Made by a program: the position numbers and the translations under genes. Shown piece by piece: positions 9,148-16,528 of a DNA stretch of 37,178 bases. The notes under the pieces are model-generated. The model ran no database searches. It had not been told where the DNA came from and saw only the letters and a program-made list of their open reading frames with translations. The DNA comes from Actinomycetota bacterium (GTDB lineage Bacteria; Actinomycetota; Actinomycetes; Actinomycetales; Microbacteriaceae): assembly GCA_947450345.1 (NCBI GenBank), contig CANFVD010000014.1, forward strand, positions 1-37,178, in the 5' to 3' direction. Positions within the stretch are counted from its first letter, which is position 1. The number at the start of each line of letters is the position of its first letter.

Positions 9148-10296
9148 GTGAACGCGCAAAATCCGTACGTCAGTCGCAAGGAGCTTCGCCGTCGCGAAGC
9201 TGCTGCCGCTCTGGCGAACGTTGTGGGTGCAGATCCCTCCCTGATTCAGGACTTTTCAACGGGCCAGCCTGCCCCCACTGCGTCGCTTCCGGTCGACCCC
9301 ACCCCGCCGCGTCAGGCTCACGCGGTGAGCGTCCCCATGCCGAGCACGCCGCTCACGTCATCCGACTCGTCTCTCCTCTCCGCGGGGGTGCCGTCAGCTC
9401 CCCAGCTGGGTGACCAGCCGGGACTTGCGGCTCCGCGATCAACGGACCCCGACAGGTCGGTTCGCGCCTCCAACACGACCCGTGCCCGCATGGCGCGCGC
9501 GGTTGATCGTTCGACATCCACCAACCCTTCGGGGCGCAAGCGTAAACGCCGTTCGGTCAGCCCCCTGACCAAGAAGACCCTCGCGCGTGGACGTAAGGCA
9601 GCACCTCTGCTGGCCATGCTTTTCGTGGGAGGCCTCGCTGTCGTCACGGCGCTCCCGGCAAACGCGCAATTCCAGAACTCGTCGTCCGTGGCAGCGATGA
9701 AGAGCGCCACCGAGGGCAACGTCGACGGCATGGGAACACCCAAGTTCCTCGACGGCCAAAGCCTCGAGGCAAGTGCAGGCTCCGCCGTGGCGAACCGTGA
9801 TGCCGTTTCGGCAACAACCTTGCGCACGTACTTTGGTGGAAGCACCTCGGCGACCTATGTCAATGATCCCAACGGCACGATCCAATGGCCGTTCGCGGTG
9901 ACTGTTCCGATATCGGATCTCTTTGGATGGCGCATCCCGCCGTGTAGTTGGTGTTCGGCTAACCACAAGGGCGTCGATTTCGATGCGGGCGAGGGCTACC
10001 CCATCCAGATTCTTGCCGATGGCGTAGTCACCAAGGTGCACCCCTTCGACGACAACGGTCTCGGAATGTACGTCATCATCACTCACGATGTGAACGGGTT
10101 GAAGTTCGACAGTGTCTACTGCCACCTCCTGCCGGGATCGATTTTAGTGAGCGAGGGCCAGGCCGTAAAAGTGACACAGATTGTCGCCCAGGTGGGAAAT
10201 ACCGGGGCATCGACAGGTCCTCACCTCCACCTGGAAATCCACATCAATGGAGTTCCGGTTGATCCCTTAGCTTGGCTTAACGAGCACGCTAACTAG
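9148..10296 (+). CDS. M23/LytM peptidoglycan peptidase, paralogue 1
   Basis: A 382-residue protein starting at a GTG preceded by GGGAG. The N-terminal 150 residues are basic and low-complexity (Ser/Pro/Arg-rich), followed by a hydrophobic segment LLAMLFVGGLAVVTALPANA at about residues 152-171 that ends in a signal-peptidase-like AxA, so the rest is exported and perhaps membrane-anchored. The C-terminal LytM domain keeps all zinc ligands: HKGVD (H273, D277) and HLH (H359, H361). M23 enzymes cut peptidoglycan cross-bridges or stems. A CSWC motif lies just before the first zinc histidine. First of three tandem paralogues (9148-12138), each separated by about 40-50 nt. Start could be an upstream TTG at 9103 but that lacks a binding site. 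Confidence 0.88.
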   Translation: MNAQNPYVSRKELRRREAAAALANVVGADPSLIQDFSTGQPAPTASLPVDPTPPRQAHAVSVPMPSTPLTSSDSSLLSAGVPSAPQLGDQPGLAAPRSTDPDRSVRASNTTRARMARAVDRSTSTNPSGRKRKRRSVSPLTKKTLARGRKAAPLLAMLFVGGLAVVTALPANAQFQNSSSVAAMKSATEGNVDGMGTPKFLDGQSLEASAGSAVANRDAVSATTLRTYFGGSTSATYVNDPNGTIQWPFAVTVPISDLFGWRIPPCSWCSANHKGVDFDAGEGYPIQILADGVVTKVHPFDDNGLGMYVIITHDVNGLKFDSVYCHLLPGSILVSEGQAVKVTQIVAQVGNTGASTGPHLHLEIHINGVPVDPLAWLNEHAN

Positions 10297-10344
10297 GTTT
10301 TACCCCGCAATACGTGGTTGCGGATCACACAGATGAGTCATGAG

Positions 10345-11202
10345 ATGAAACCTTTTCGCGCGCGGCGAGCGCTGATGCGCCTTCGCCAATCCTCGACGAG
10401 TAAGCCCGACAAGTACTGGCGAGCCAGGAAAGCCGAGCCACGGCCCGGTGTGATCGCCGAAATTAGGAGTCACAATCGTCGTGCCCTCAGGCCCCAACGA
10501 CCCAGAGTCCGCCCGCAGGCAAGCGATCCTCAGGGCGCGCGCCGCTGGGCGCCACTGATCTCATTTGTCTCCGTCGGCGGTCTGGCACTCGTTGCGGTGC
10601 TGCCCGCCTACGCAACCGACCTCGCGTCGCAAACGACCGGCTCGGCAACACCTGCCACCGCCCAGAGCATTACCGGCAGTTCCGCCAGTCAGGTGAGTCA
10701 ACGCGATGGCGTCTCGGCCATGGCTGGGTACGGAAGCACGGGTGGACGAACGAGCGCAAGTTACACTAACAATCCCAATGGCACGATTCAGTGGCCGTTT
10801 TCTGTGACCGTTCCTATTTCCGACCTTTTCGGAGAGCGTCCAGCACCGTGTTCTGGATGCTCAACCATGCACAAAGGTGTCGATTTTGATGCCGGATGGG
10901 GTTATCCCATCCAAGTTATCGCCGATGGCGTGGTCACCAAGGTGCACCCGTTCGACGACAACGGTGACGGCATGTATGTGGAGATCACCCACAACGTGGA
11001 GGGCATGACGTTCCTGAGTCGCTATTGCCACTTGCTTCCCGGATCGATCTTGGTGAGCGAGGGGCAATCGGTAAGCGTCACACAGATTTTGGCTCAAGTG
11101 GGAAACACGGGAAACACGACCGGAGCCCACCTCCATTTTGAACTTCACGTTGACGGTTCCGCTGTTGACCCCTATGCATGGTTGTTGGCCCACGCCAACT
11201 AA
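10345..11202 (+). CDS. M23/LytM peptidoglycan peptidase, paralogue 2
   Basis: A 285-residue paralogue of its neighbours. The start at 10345 (MKPF) is chosen because it matches the start of the third copy (MKKF); ATG at 10333 and TTG at 10318 are in-frame alternatives. An Arg-rich tail of about 65 residues leads to the hydrophobic segment LISFVSVGGLALVAVLPAYA ending in AxA. The LytM domain is intact: HKGVD (H176, D180) and HLH (H262, H264). A CSGC motif precedes the first zinc histidine. From about 10770 on it is very similar to paralogue 1 (shared NPNGTIQWPF, VTVPISDLFG, GVVTKVHPFDDNG and PGSILVSEGQ), which indicates recent duplication. Confidence 0.88.
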   Translation: MKPFRARRALMRLRQSSTSKPDKYWRARKAEPRPGVIAEIRSHNRRALRPQRPRVRPQASDPQGARRWAPLISFVSVGGLALVAVLPAYATDLASQTTGSATPATAQSITGSSASQVSQRDGVSAMAGYGSTGGRTSASYTNNPNGTIQWPFSVTVPISDLFGERPAPCSGCSTMHKGVDFDAGWGYPIQVIADGVVTKVHPFDDNGDGMYVEITHNVEGMTFLSRYCHLLPGSILVSEGQSVSVTQILAQVGNTGNTTGAHLHFELHVDGSAVDPYAWLLAHAN

Positions 11203-11244
11203 TCACCGGGGTTGTTCAGGTTTCCGCGGTAAAATTCAGACGAT

Positions 11245-12138
11245 ATGAAAAAGTTTTTGAGACGATCCTCGGCCCGTCGCCCTATTTCCGCGGTGTCGCG
11301 CGAACGCTCTTCGGCACTCACGCGCGAGCGCATGGCTCGGGCGGGCATCATGACCCAAGCGGATGTGCGACGTCAGAACCGCGAGGCAATCTCGCGGCGT
11401 GGCACATCGACTAAATCCAGTCGGCCCCTGCAACGCGACCGAATTAGCGCGCGTAGCCGACGAGCGGGCCGTCCCTCAATTCCCACGCGTCGCTGGGCGC
11501 CGTTTCTCGCCTTTTCTTTTGTTGGAGCGCTGGCTCTTGTTGCCGCACTCCCGGCCAACGCCGAACTGCAGTCCACGGGCACGGTTGGCGAAGCCGTTGT
11601 TCAGGCTGTGACGGGCTCTTCGATTCAGACCGCGGCCTCGCGTGACGGCATTTCGTCGGTCAAGACGTCCGGTCGTCAGGCGGGTGGCACGAACTACATC
11701 AACAACCCCAACTCGATCATTCAGTGGCCGTTCCATGAGACCTGGCCGTTTGGTGACATGTTCGGTCCGCGTGATACGACCGGCTGTGGTGCATGCAGCA
11801 GTTTTGAGTCCGGCATCGACATCATGGCGCCAGAGGGTATGGCCATTCTTTCGATTGCGGATGGTGTCGTGAGCGACGTACACCCTGCAGACGACAACGG
11901 TTACGGTGTGCACGTCACGGTTGACCACGTCATCAACGGCGAGGTGTTCCAGAGCAACTACAACCACATGCTTGAGGGTTCGATTGTCGTGCAGGTGGGC
12001 CAGAAGGTCAAACTTGGTGACCCCCTCGGTCAGGTGGGAAACACGGGCACTTCAACCGCGCCGCACACGTGCTTCTTGATCTTGATTGACGGAACTCCCG
12101 TCGACCCGTACGCGTGGATGATCGCCCACAACGTCTAG
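11245..12138 (+). CDS. M23/LytM-like protein, paralogue 3, zinc site lost
   Basis: A 297-residue third paralogue with the same plan: Arg-rich N-terminus, hydrophobic segment FLAFSFVGALALVAALPANA ending in AxA, a CGAC motif, and a LytM fold. Two of the zinc ligands are changed. The HxxxD motif is ESGID (E188, D192) and the HxH motif is HTC (H274, C276). The upstream NYNHML histidine is kept. Degenerate LytM domains such as those of EnvC and NlpD act as regulators of amidases rather than as proteases, so a regulatory or scaffold role is plausible. The frame is intact and codon use is like the neighbours. A TAAAAT -10-like box lies 9 nt before the ATG. Some metal binding through Glu/His/Cys cannot be excluded. 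Confidence 0.87.
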   Translation: MKKFLRRSSARRPISAVSRERSSALTRERMARAGIMTQADVRRQNREAISRRGTSTKSSRPLQRDRISARSRRAGRPSIPTRRWAPFLAFSFVGALALVAALPANAELQSTGTVGEAVVQAVTGSSIQTAASRDGISSVKTSGRQAGGTNYINNPNSIIQWPFHETWPFGDMFGPRDTTGCGACSSFESGIDIMAPEGMAILSIADGVVSDVHPADDNGYGVHVTVDHVINGEVFQSNYNHMLEGSIVVQVGQKVKLGDPLGQVGNTGTSTAPHTCFLILIDGTPVDPYAWMIAHNV

Positions 12139-12214
12139 CTTTCCGGGTTCGATAGGGGCCGGCAGTTCCTGATAGTCTCTTACGGTGCCAGACGGCTGTT
12201 TGCCGGACGGTAGC

Positions 12215-12286
<72 letters not shown>

Positions 12287-12310
12287 CGCATCGAGACTTT
12301 CTCGGTTCGT

Positions 12311-12384
12311 GGCTGGGTAGCTCAGTTGGTGAGAGCGCACGACTCATAATCGTGAGGTCGCGGGTTCGAATCCCGCTCCAGCTA
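12311..12384 (+). tRNA. tRNA-Met (CAT), elongator type
   Basis: A 74-nt cloverleaf without encoded CCA. The acceptor GGCTGGG pairs with TCCAGCT (G-U at both ends), the anticodon loop CTCATAA holds CAT between CGA/TCG stems, and the T-arm is GCGGG/TTCGAAT/CCCGC. The body looks like elongator tRNA-Met; a lysidine-type tRNA-Ile with the same anticodon is a less likely reading. It lies 24 nt after tRNA-Thr and they are probably co-transcribed. Confidence 0.93.
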
Positions 12385-12385
12385 C

Positions 12386-12427
12386 AAAATGAGAACGACC
12401 CCCGTTAAGGGGGTCGTTCTCATTTTT
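12386..12427 (+). terminator. Strong intrinsic terminator after tRNA-Thr/tRNA-Met
   Basis: A perfect 18-bp inverted repeat (AAAATGAGAACGACCCCC at 12386-12403 and its complement at 12409-12426) with a 5-nt loop GTTAA. It ends in TTTTT and starts with AAAA, so it can act in both directions. It starts one base after the end of tRNA-Met. Confidence 0.92.
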
Positions 12428-12491
12428 CTGGCTGTGTGCTGGGGGATTCGAACCCGCAGGGTTTGTTGGGCCCACGGCTAAGGGCAAAGCG

Positions 12492-12635
12492 CAGCTTTGC
12501 GCCGGGGAACCGCTCCAGCTTGTTGGGGGATTGTGACGATTCCCGCGGCACCAGCTCTGCGCCGGGGAACCGCTCCAGCCAAAACGGGGACGATTCCCGC
12601 GACGTGCGCCGGGGACCCGCTCCCGATACCTCATC
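12492..12635. repeat. Tandem degenerate repeats resembling the tRNA-Met 3' end
   Basis: GCGCCGGGGA starts at 12499, 12559 and 12606. The first two units share GCGCCGGGGAACCGCTCCAG exactly, at a 60-nt offset, and both carry a GACGATTCCCGCG segment; the third is shorter and altered (GGGGACCCGCTCCC). CCGCTCCAGCT also occurs at the 3' end of tRNA-Met, and GATTCCCGC resembles its T-arm end. At 12444-12458 an inverted T-arm-like GGGGGATTCGAACCC also occurs. No gene is seen in the whole 12428-12694 gap. The units may be scars of integration at the tRNA or a repeat family of this genome. Confidence 0.6.
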
Positions 12636-12694
12636 GGCGCCCGACCTCCACTAGTATTTTGGTCTAAAGGTTTCACGAGTAAAGGATCAATCAA

Positions 12695-14323
12695 GTGACG
12701 CGAGCACTTTTGGGTAACGATGTGACAAAGCGCCAGTGGCTGGCCCGCATAGCGGTCGCTGTGTGCGCTCTCGCGATTGTGGCCGTTTTCATTGCTCCCG
12801 CCGATCGAGCATCGGCAGCGGAAACGTGGACGAGCGTCACGGCACCCAACGGAGGATCAACGACGCTTCCGGATGGATCCACGGTGAGTGTCTCGCTCAC
12901 CCAGGCTGCCGTGTCCGGCATCTGGGCAGGTAGCCCCTACTTTGCCCCTGATTTGAAGTACGCCACGGTGAGCAACTCGACACCTGCGAATCTCACGTTT
13001 ACTTTTTCGCGACCCATGAGCGACCTGAAGGTTTATTACGGCTGGGTCAACATTAACGACCCCTTCACTTTGTCAACGAACGTCGCGCCTTCCGGTCTCG
13101 ATCTCACTGATTCGTCCCTGGTCACCTCGGCGCTGCCCTACGCGTGCAGTAACGACTGTGTCGGGACGGGCACCCTCACTTCGTCCGGACTCATTGCCAG
13201 CGGCATGGTTTCGGGTTCCGTATACAACGGCGTGCTCATTCTTCATTTTGCGACTCCCATTTCGACCTTTACCGTCGCAAACCCGCGGACCGTGGCCGGT
13301 GTCAATGGCCTCGGAATTACGGTGCGCAGTTACGCGGTGACCTACGACACACAGGGTGGCTCGGCCGTCGCGGATACCCCCTACCTTCCGGGCGACACGG
13401 TCACACTCGCGAGTGCCCCCACTCGAAGTGGATATCGATTCACGGGCTGGTTTACAGCTTCTTCGGGGGGCACGGAGGTGACTTCTCCGCTCGGCCCACT
13501 CACCGCCCAAGACACCCCTGTGTTCGCCCAGTGGGTGCCCCTGACCATTTCGCCCGGTACGCAAACCGTCTCAGGTGTTCCGGGAACGGCAATCACGCCA
13601 ACGACCGCGTTCACCCCGGCAGAGTTTGATGGCACGCCAACCTACTCAATTTCGGGAACTCTCCCCGACGGGCTCGACTTCGACTCGACCACGGGAGTGA
13701 TTTCGGGCACTCCTATCAGCGAGTCCGCATCCCAGACCTACACAATCACGGCCACATACTTGGACCAAACGGCAACCGCTTCCGTCACCATTTCGGTGGC
13801 AACGGTGTCGACCATTTCTCCGGGAACGCAAACCATTTCTGGTGTTCAGGGAACGGCAATCACGCCAACGGCTCCTTTCACCCCGACAGGCTTCGCAGGG
13901 GCGCCAACCTACTCAATCACCGGCGATCTCCCCGACGGACTTAGCCTCGACCCCAACACGGGCGTGATTTCGGGAACACCTCAACACGAGATGGCATCGC
14001 TGACGTACACGATCACGGCCACATACTTGACAAAAACTGCCACCTCTACCGTCACCATTTCGGTGGCGGCAGCAAGCAACAACGGCGGTCAGGGCCTCCC
14101 CCTTACGGGAACGTCGATAGGAATTCTTTCCGGCATCCTCGCCGCAGGCATCGGACTCATTCTGTTTGCCTTCTTCTCCTTCTCGGGCAAACGCCGTCTG
14201 CACTTGTTGGGTGTCGACTCGGTCTTGTCGAGCAAGCTGCAGGAGTTGAACGCCGCATTCGCTCGCATGGATGCTGCTCAGCGCCGAGCTCGCTTGCGGC
14301 GCCGACGCCCGCCCACATCCTAA
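12695..14323 (+). CDS. LPxTG-type surface protein with InlB-like and Ig-like repeats
   Basis: A 542-residue exported protein beginning at a GTG with AAAGGA 8 nt upstream. Residues about 13-41 are a signal peptide (hydrophobic IAVAVCALAIVAVFIA, then ASA). Residues about 45-210 are an unrecognised beta-rich domain, about 211-280 match a Listeria-Bacteroides InlB B-repeat (YDTQGG, GYRFTGWFTASSGG, FAQWVP), then come two 89-residue He_PIG/Ig-like repeats with LPDGLxxDxxTGVISGTP. A sorting-signal-like LPLTG (residues 468-472) is followed by a hydrophobic helix and then KRR. Odd is the 45-residue Arg-rich cytoplasmic tail after the helix, far longer than the few residues usual in sortase substrates. 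No sortase gene is in the window. It may instead be a single-pass membrane protein. Function: probable adhesion or wall surface protein, inferred. Confidence 0.85.
   Translation: MTRALLGNDVTKRQWLARIAVAVCALAIVAVFIAPADRASAAETWTSVTAPNGGSTTLPDGSTVSVSLTQAAVSGIWAGSPYFAPDLKYATVSNSTPANLTFTFSRPMSDLKVYYGWVNINDPFTLSTNVAPSGLDLTDSSLVTSALPYACSNDCVGTGTLTSSGLIASGMVSGSVYNGVLILHFATPISTFTVANPRTVAGVNGLGITVRSYAVTYDTQGGSAVADTPYLPGDTVTLASAPTRSGYRFTGWFTASSGGTEVTSPLGPLTAQDTPVFAQWVPLTISPGTQTVSGVPGTAITPTTAFTPAEFDGTPTYSISGTLPDGLDFDSTTGVISGTPISESASQTYTITATYLDQTATASVTISVATVSTISPGTQTISGVQGTAITPTAPFTPTGFAGAPTYSITGDLPDGLSLDPNTGVISGTPQHEMASLTYTITATYLTKTATSTVTISVAAASNNGGQGLPLTGTSIGILSGILAAGIGLILFAFFSFSGKRRLHLLGVDSVLSSKLQELNAAFARMDAAQRRARLRRRRPPTS
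13544..14077 (+). repeat. Two in-frame 267-bp repeats encoding Ig-like domains
   Basis: Unit 1 (13544-13810) and unit 2 (13811-14077) are exactly 89 codons each. They share long near-identical DNA stretches, such as GGAACGGCAATCACGCCAAC and CACGGCCACATACTTG. The similarity at DNA level points to recent duplication or gene conversion, and copy number may vary between strains. Confidence 0.85.
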
Positions 14324-14353
14324 AAATCGCTGTCAATTGACGGAGAGAGGGTC

Positions 14354-14956
14354 GTGAGGCTCGATCGACTCACACCAGACACTTCTGGCATGCCCTACCC
14401 CCTGTTGACCGAGCGTCTCACCATTGAGCCGATGACGATGCGTGATTTGGCGAGTTTTGTCACCTATCGACAGGATCCCGAGATAGCTCGCTACCAGAGC
14501 TGGGAACCGACCTTCTCGACCCAACAAGGCGAGAAACTCATCACTGCTCAGGAAGGAGTCCTCTTGCCGTCCCCCGGTGAGTGGCTTCAACTTGCCATCC
14601 ACGACCGAACTACCGGCGAGCTCCTCGGAGACTTGGCCGTCCATGCCATCGCGGTCACGGAGCGGTCATTTGAGATTGGCTTTACTCTCGCACAGCCACA
14701 TCAAGGAAAGGGCATAGCGCGTGAGGCGACGCAACGGCTGCTCGAATTTCTCTTCACCGAAGCGGACGCGCAAGCCGTTCGTGCCAGTTGTGACCGCCGC
14801 AACGCCCCCTCGGTCGCCTTACTCGACGCGCTCGGTTTTCGCGCACGACCAACCGAGGGTTGGGTAGAGAGCTTTAAGGGCGAGAAGGTCAGCGTCGACG
14901 TCTTCGAAATCACGTCGAAAGACGGCATAGTTGAGAACGTCGTCACCAGGCTCTAA
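14354..14956 (+). CDS. GNAT acetyltransferase (RimJ/RimL-like)
   Basis: A 200-residue GNAT-fold protein. It has the N-terminal LLTERLTIEPMTMRDL block typical of RimJ/RimL-like N-acetyltransferases and the acetyl-CoA loop QPHQGKGIAREATQRLLEF, followed by ASCDRRNAPSVALLDALGF. It transfers acetyl from acetyl-CoA to an amine, perhaps a protein N-terminus or a small molecule. The GTG at 14354 is preceded by GGAGAGAGG; an ATG at 14390 would give a 188-residue form. It lies 30 nt after the surface protein gene and overlaps the stop of the convergent deiminase by 4 nt (CTAA at 14953-14956). The substrate is unknown. Confidence 0.85.
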   Translation: MRLDRLTPDTSGMPYPLLTERLTIEPMTMRDLASFVTYRQDPEIARYQSWEPTFSTQQGEKLITAQEGVLLPSPGEWLQLAIHDRTTGELLGDLAVHAIAVTERSFEIGFTLAQPHQGKGIAREATQRLLEFLFTEADAQAVRASCDRRNAPSVALLDALGFRARPTEGWVESFKGEKVSVDVFEITSKDGIVENVVTRL

Positions 14957-16020
14957 GCAGAGGGTTGCTGCTGAGTGATGCAGTGGATGCCGCCGCCACG
15001 AGCGAAGATGGCGCGCGCATCGACGGGAACGATCTGCCGACCCGGGTAAGCCCGACGGAGGATTCGCGCGGCCGTTTCGTCGTTCGCGTCATCGAACGAA
15101 CACATGATGACGGCACCGTTGCAGACGTAGTGGTTGATGTAGCTGTAGTCGACCCAGCCGTCGTCGTCCCGAAGAACCTCGGGAGCGGGAATGCCGATGA
15201 CGCGCAACGGAGGACCCACGGGTTCGCCGGATGCGTCTCGTTTCTGCCACGTCTTAGCCAATTCGCGCAGTATGCGCCGGACTTCGTTGCTGATCCAGAA
15301 GTCGGGGTGTTCCGCATTGCCCTGCGCATGAAAGAGCACGGTGTTTTCGTCGGAAAAGCAGGCGACGATATCGACGTGCCCACGGGTGCCGAACTCGTCG
15401 TAGTCACGAGTGAGTCCGCGCGGTAACCACACGAAACGCTGCACGCCAAGTGTGCGCCGGAGTTCGTTCTCAACGTCTTTCTTGGTCCAGTCGGGGTTGC
15501 GCCCCGGATCGAGTTGCACGGTTTCGGTGAGCAGGATGGTCCCCGCACCGTTCACGTGGATTCCACCGCCCTCGTTGACCAGGGGTGAGGCGATCACGTC
15601 GACGCCGGTGGCCGCGGCAACCTTTGAGGCAATGAGGTTGTCGCTACTCCATGATGCCCAGTCTTGGGATCCCCACCCGTTGAATACCCAGTTGACCGCA
15701 CTCACGGTCTTGCCGGCGGTGCGCACAAAGGTGGGCCCGATGTCGCGCATCCACGCATCATCGAGTTTGGCGGTGAGAATGTTGACCCGTTCGTCAAGAA
15801 ACTCGAGCGCAATTTCGACGTCGGCTTTGGGAACCACCATGGTGACCGGTTCAAACGGAACGATGGCGTTGGCGACAGCGGCCCACGCTGTTCTGGCCTC
15901 GCGCGCCTCGCGGGCCGTTTCGCCGAGCGTATAGCCGTTGGCCGGCCAGGCCATCCAGGTTCTGTCGTGGGTATCCCATTCGGCCGGCATCCGACCGCCC
16001 TTGGGGCGAACTTCGTTCAT
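14953..16020 (-). CDS. aguA: Agmatine deiminase/peptidylarginine deiminase-family enzyme
   Basis: A 355-residue guanidino-group hydrolase. It has the family motifs MPAEWDTHDRTWMAWP near the start, DDAWMRDIGPTF (substrate-binding Asp), NEGGGIHVNG, GTRGHVDIVACF (His of the catalytic site; many members have a residue other than Arg in GTxGH) and the C-terminal GGGIHCITQQQP with catalytic C347. Agmatine deiminase turns agmatine into N-carbamoylputrescine and ammonia, the first step of agmatine use to putrescine. No carbamoylputrescine hydrolase gene is adjacent, so the pathway is not shown here and a related guanidine substrate is possible. AAGGAG precedes the ATG. It runs opposite to its neighbours. 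Confidence 0.85.
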   Translation of the reverse strand: MNEVRPKGGRMPAEWDTHDRTWMAWPANGYTLGETAREAREARTAWAAVANAIVPFEPVTMVVPKADVEIALEFLDERVNILTAKLDDAWMRDIGPTFVRTAGKTVSAVNWVFNGWGSQDWASWSSDNLIASKVAAATGVDVIASPLVNEGGGIHVNGAGTILLTETVQLDPGRNPDWTKKDVENELRRTLGVQRFVWLPRGLTRDYDEFGTRGHVDIVACFSDENTVLFHAQGNAEHPDFWISNEVRRILRELAKTWQKRDASGEPVGPPLRVIGIPAPEVLRDDDGWVDYSYINHYVCNGAVIMCSFDDANDETAARILRRAYPGRQIVPVDARAIFARGGGIHCITQQQPSA

Positions 16021-16213
16021 GGGGCTCCTTGCACGTCGTCCTCAGTCTGCCCCACCTGCCACCGACACGCTAGGGCTATTCGTCACACTGCGACACGCCG
16101 AACGGGTAATTTCTCAATAAATTTTTTGAGGCCAATTTTTCGCTTGTTTCTGCGGAAATCTGACCGGGTGATGTGGGTTTCCTCCCAAAAGAATGAGAAA
16201 CACTAGATGTTGT

Positions 16214-16246
16214 GGAATGACACAGGTGTCATTCCCGGTATATAGT
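16214..16246 (+). promoter_or_regulatory. Perfect 22-bp palindromic operator over the promoter of the peptide gene
   Basis: The arms GGAATGACAC (16214-16223) and GTGTCATTCC (16226-16235) are exact complements around AG. The probable -35 ATGACA (16217-16222) lies within the left arm, and -10 TATAGT (16241-16246) follows after 18 nt. Two-fold sites of this size fit dimeric NarL/LuxR-type response regulators or a TetR/GntR-like repressor. The sequence before it (16021-16213) is A/T-rich and has no gene that I can support. Confidence 0.72.
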
Positions 16247-16321
16247 GGAACTCCACCGCAAGGAAGCGGAAGAGAAACCGGAATAATCCGGATCTCGACA
16301 CCAGATTTAGCAGGAGGCATC

Positions 16322-16408
16322 ATGGAATTCGACAGCAACGACACAGTCGGCGGCTACGCGGTACCAGTAGACCCGATGGATCTGCTGCAGTGCGACAGCT
16401 GCCAGTAG
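16322..16408 (+). CDS. 28-residue acidic peptide with GG and C-terminal CxxC (candidate signal or RiPP precursor)
   Basis: A short reading frame with a very good ribosome binding site (AGGAGG, 6 nt before the ATG), a dedicated promoter with a perfect palindrome, and a terminator 32 nt after the stop. The peptide starts MEFDSNDTVGG, a possible double-glycine leader end, and residues 12-28 run YAVPVDPMDLLQCDSCQ. It has one Glu and five Asp and no Lys or Arg, so it is strongly acidic, unlike most membrane-active bacteriocins. The two cysteines (C24, C27) could form a disulfide or be modified. The next gene downstream is a membrane histidine kinase, which suggests a secreted pheromone or a modified peptide sensed by it. 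I do not recognise the family. No modification enzyme, peptidase or ABC exporter is next to it. Whether it is translated is unproven. Confidence 0.68.
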   Translation: MEFDSNDTVGGYAVPVDPMDLLQCDSCQ

Positions 16409-16440
16409 GAATCACTTTTTATCGGTAAACCGATTACGCA

Positions 16441-16468
16441 AAAGCCCCGGACACGTCCGGGGCTTTTG
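16441..16468 (+). terminator. Intrinsic terminator of the small peptide transcript
   Basis: The arms AAAAGCCCCGGAC (16441-16453) and GTCCGGGGCTTTT (16456-16468) are exact complements. It ends in TTTT and can work both ways. A second inverted repeat, ATCGGT/ACCGAT (16421-16434), lies between the stop codon and the terminator and may stabilise the RNA 3' end. The resulting transcript would be about 215 nt. Confidence 0.9.
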
Positions 16469-16528
16469 CCATTCCACCCGGGTTCACCCCGATGAGCGTG
16501 AGAGGCCACATCGCAATATCGTAGGGGG

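Noticed and set aside
12492-12635. Short tandem repeats considered as a CRISPR array
   Set aside because: Only two to three degenerate units, no constant spacer length, and no cas genes in the window.
12436-12654. A possible 72-codon gene in the gap after tRNA-Met
   Set aside because: No ribosome binding site, low-complexity Arg/Pro/Ser composition and overlap with the repeats; it looks like a chance frame in repeat DNA.
14346-14352. Possible leaderless start of the acetyltransferase at 14354
   Set aside because: The hexamer 6 nt upstream is GGAGAG, which is a ribosome binding site rather than a -10 box, so it was left out of the leaderless set.
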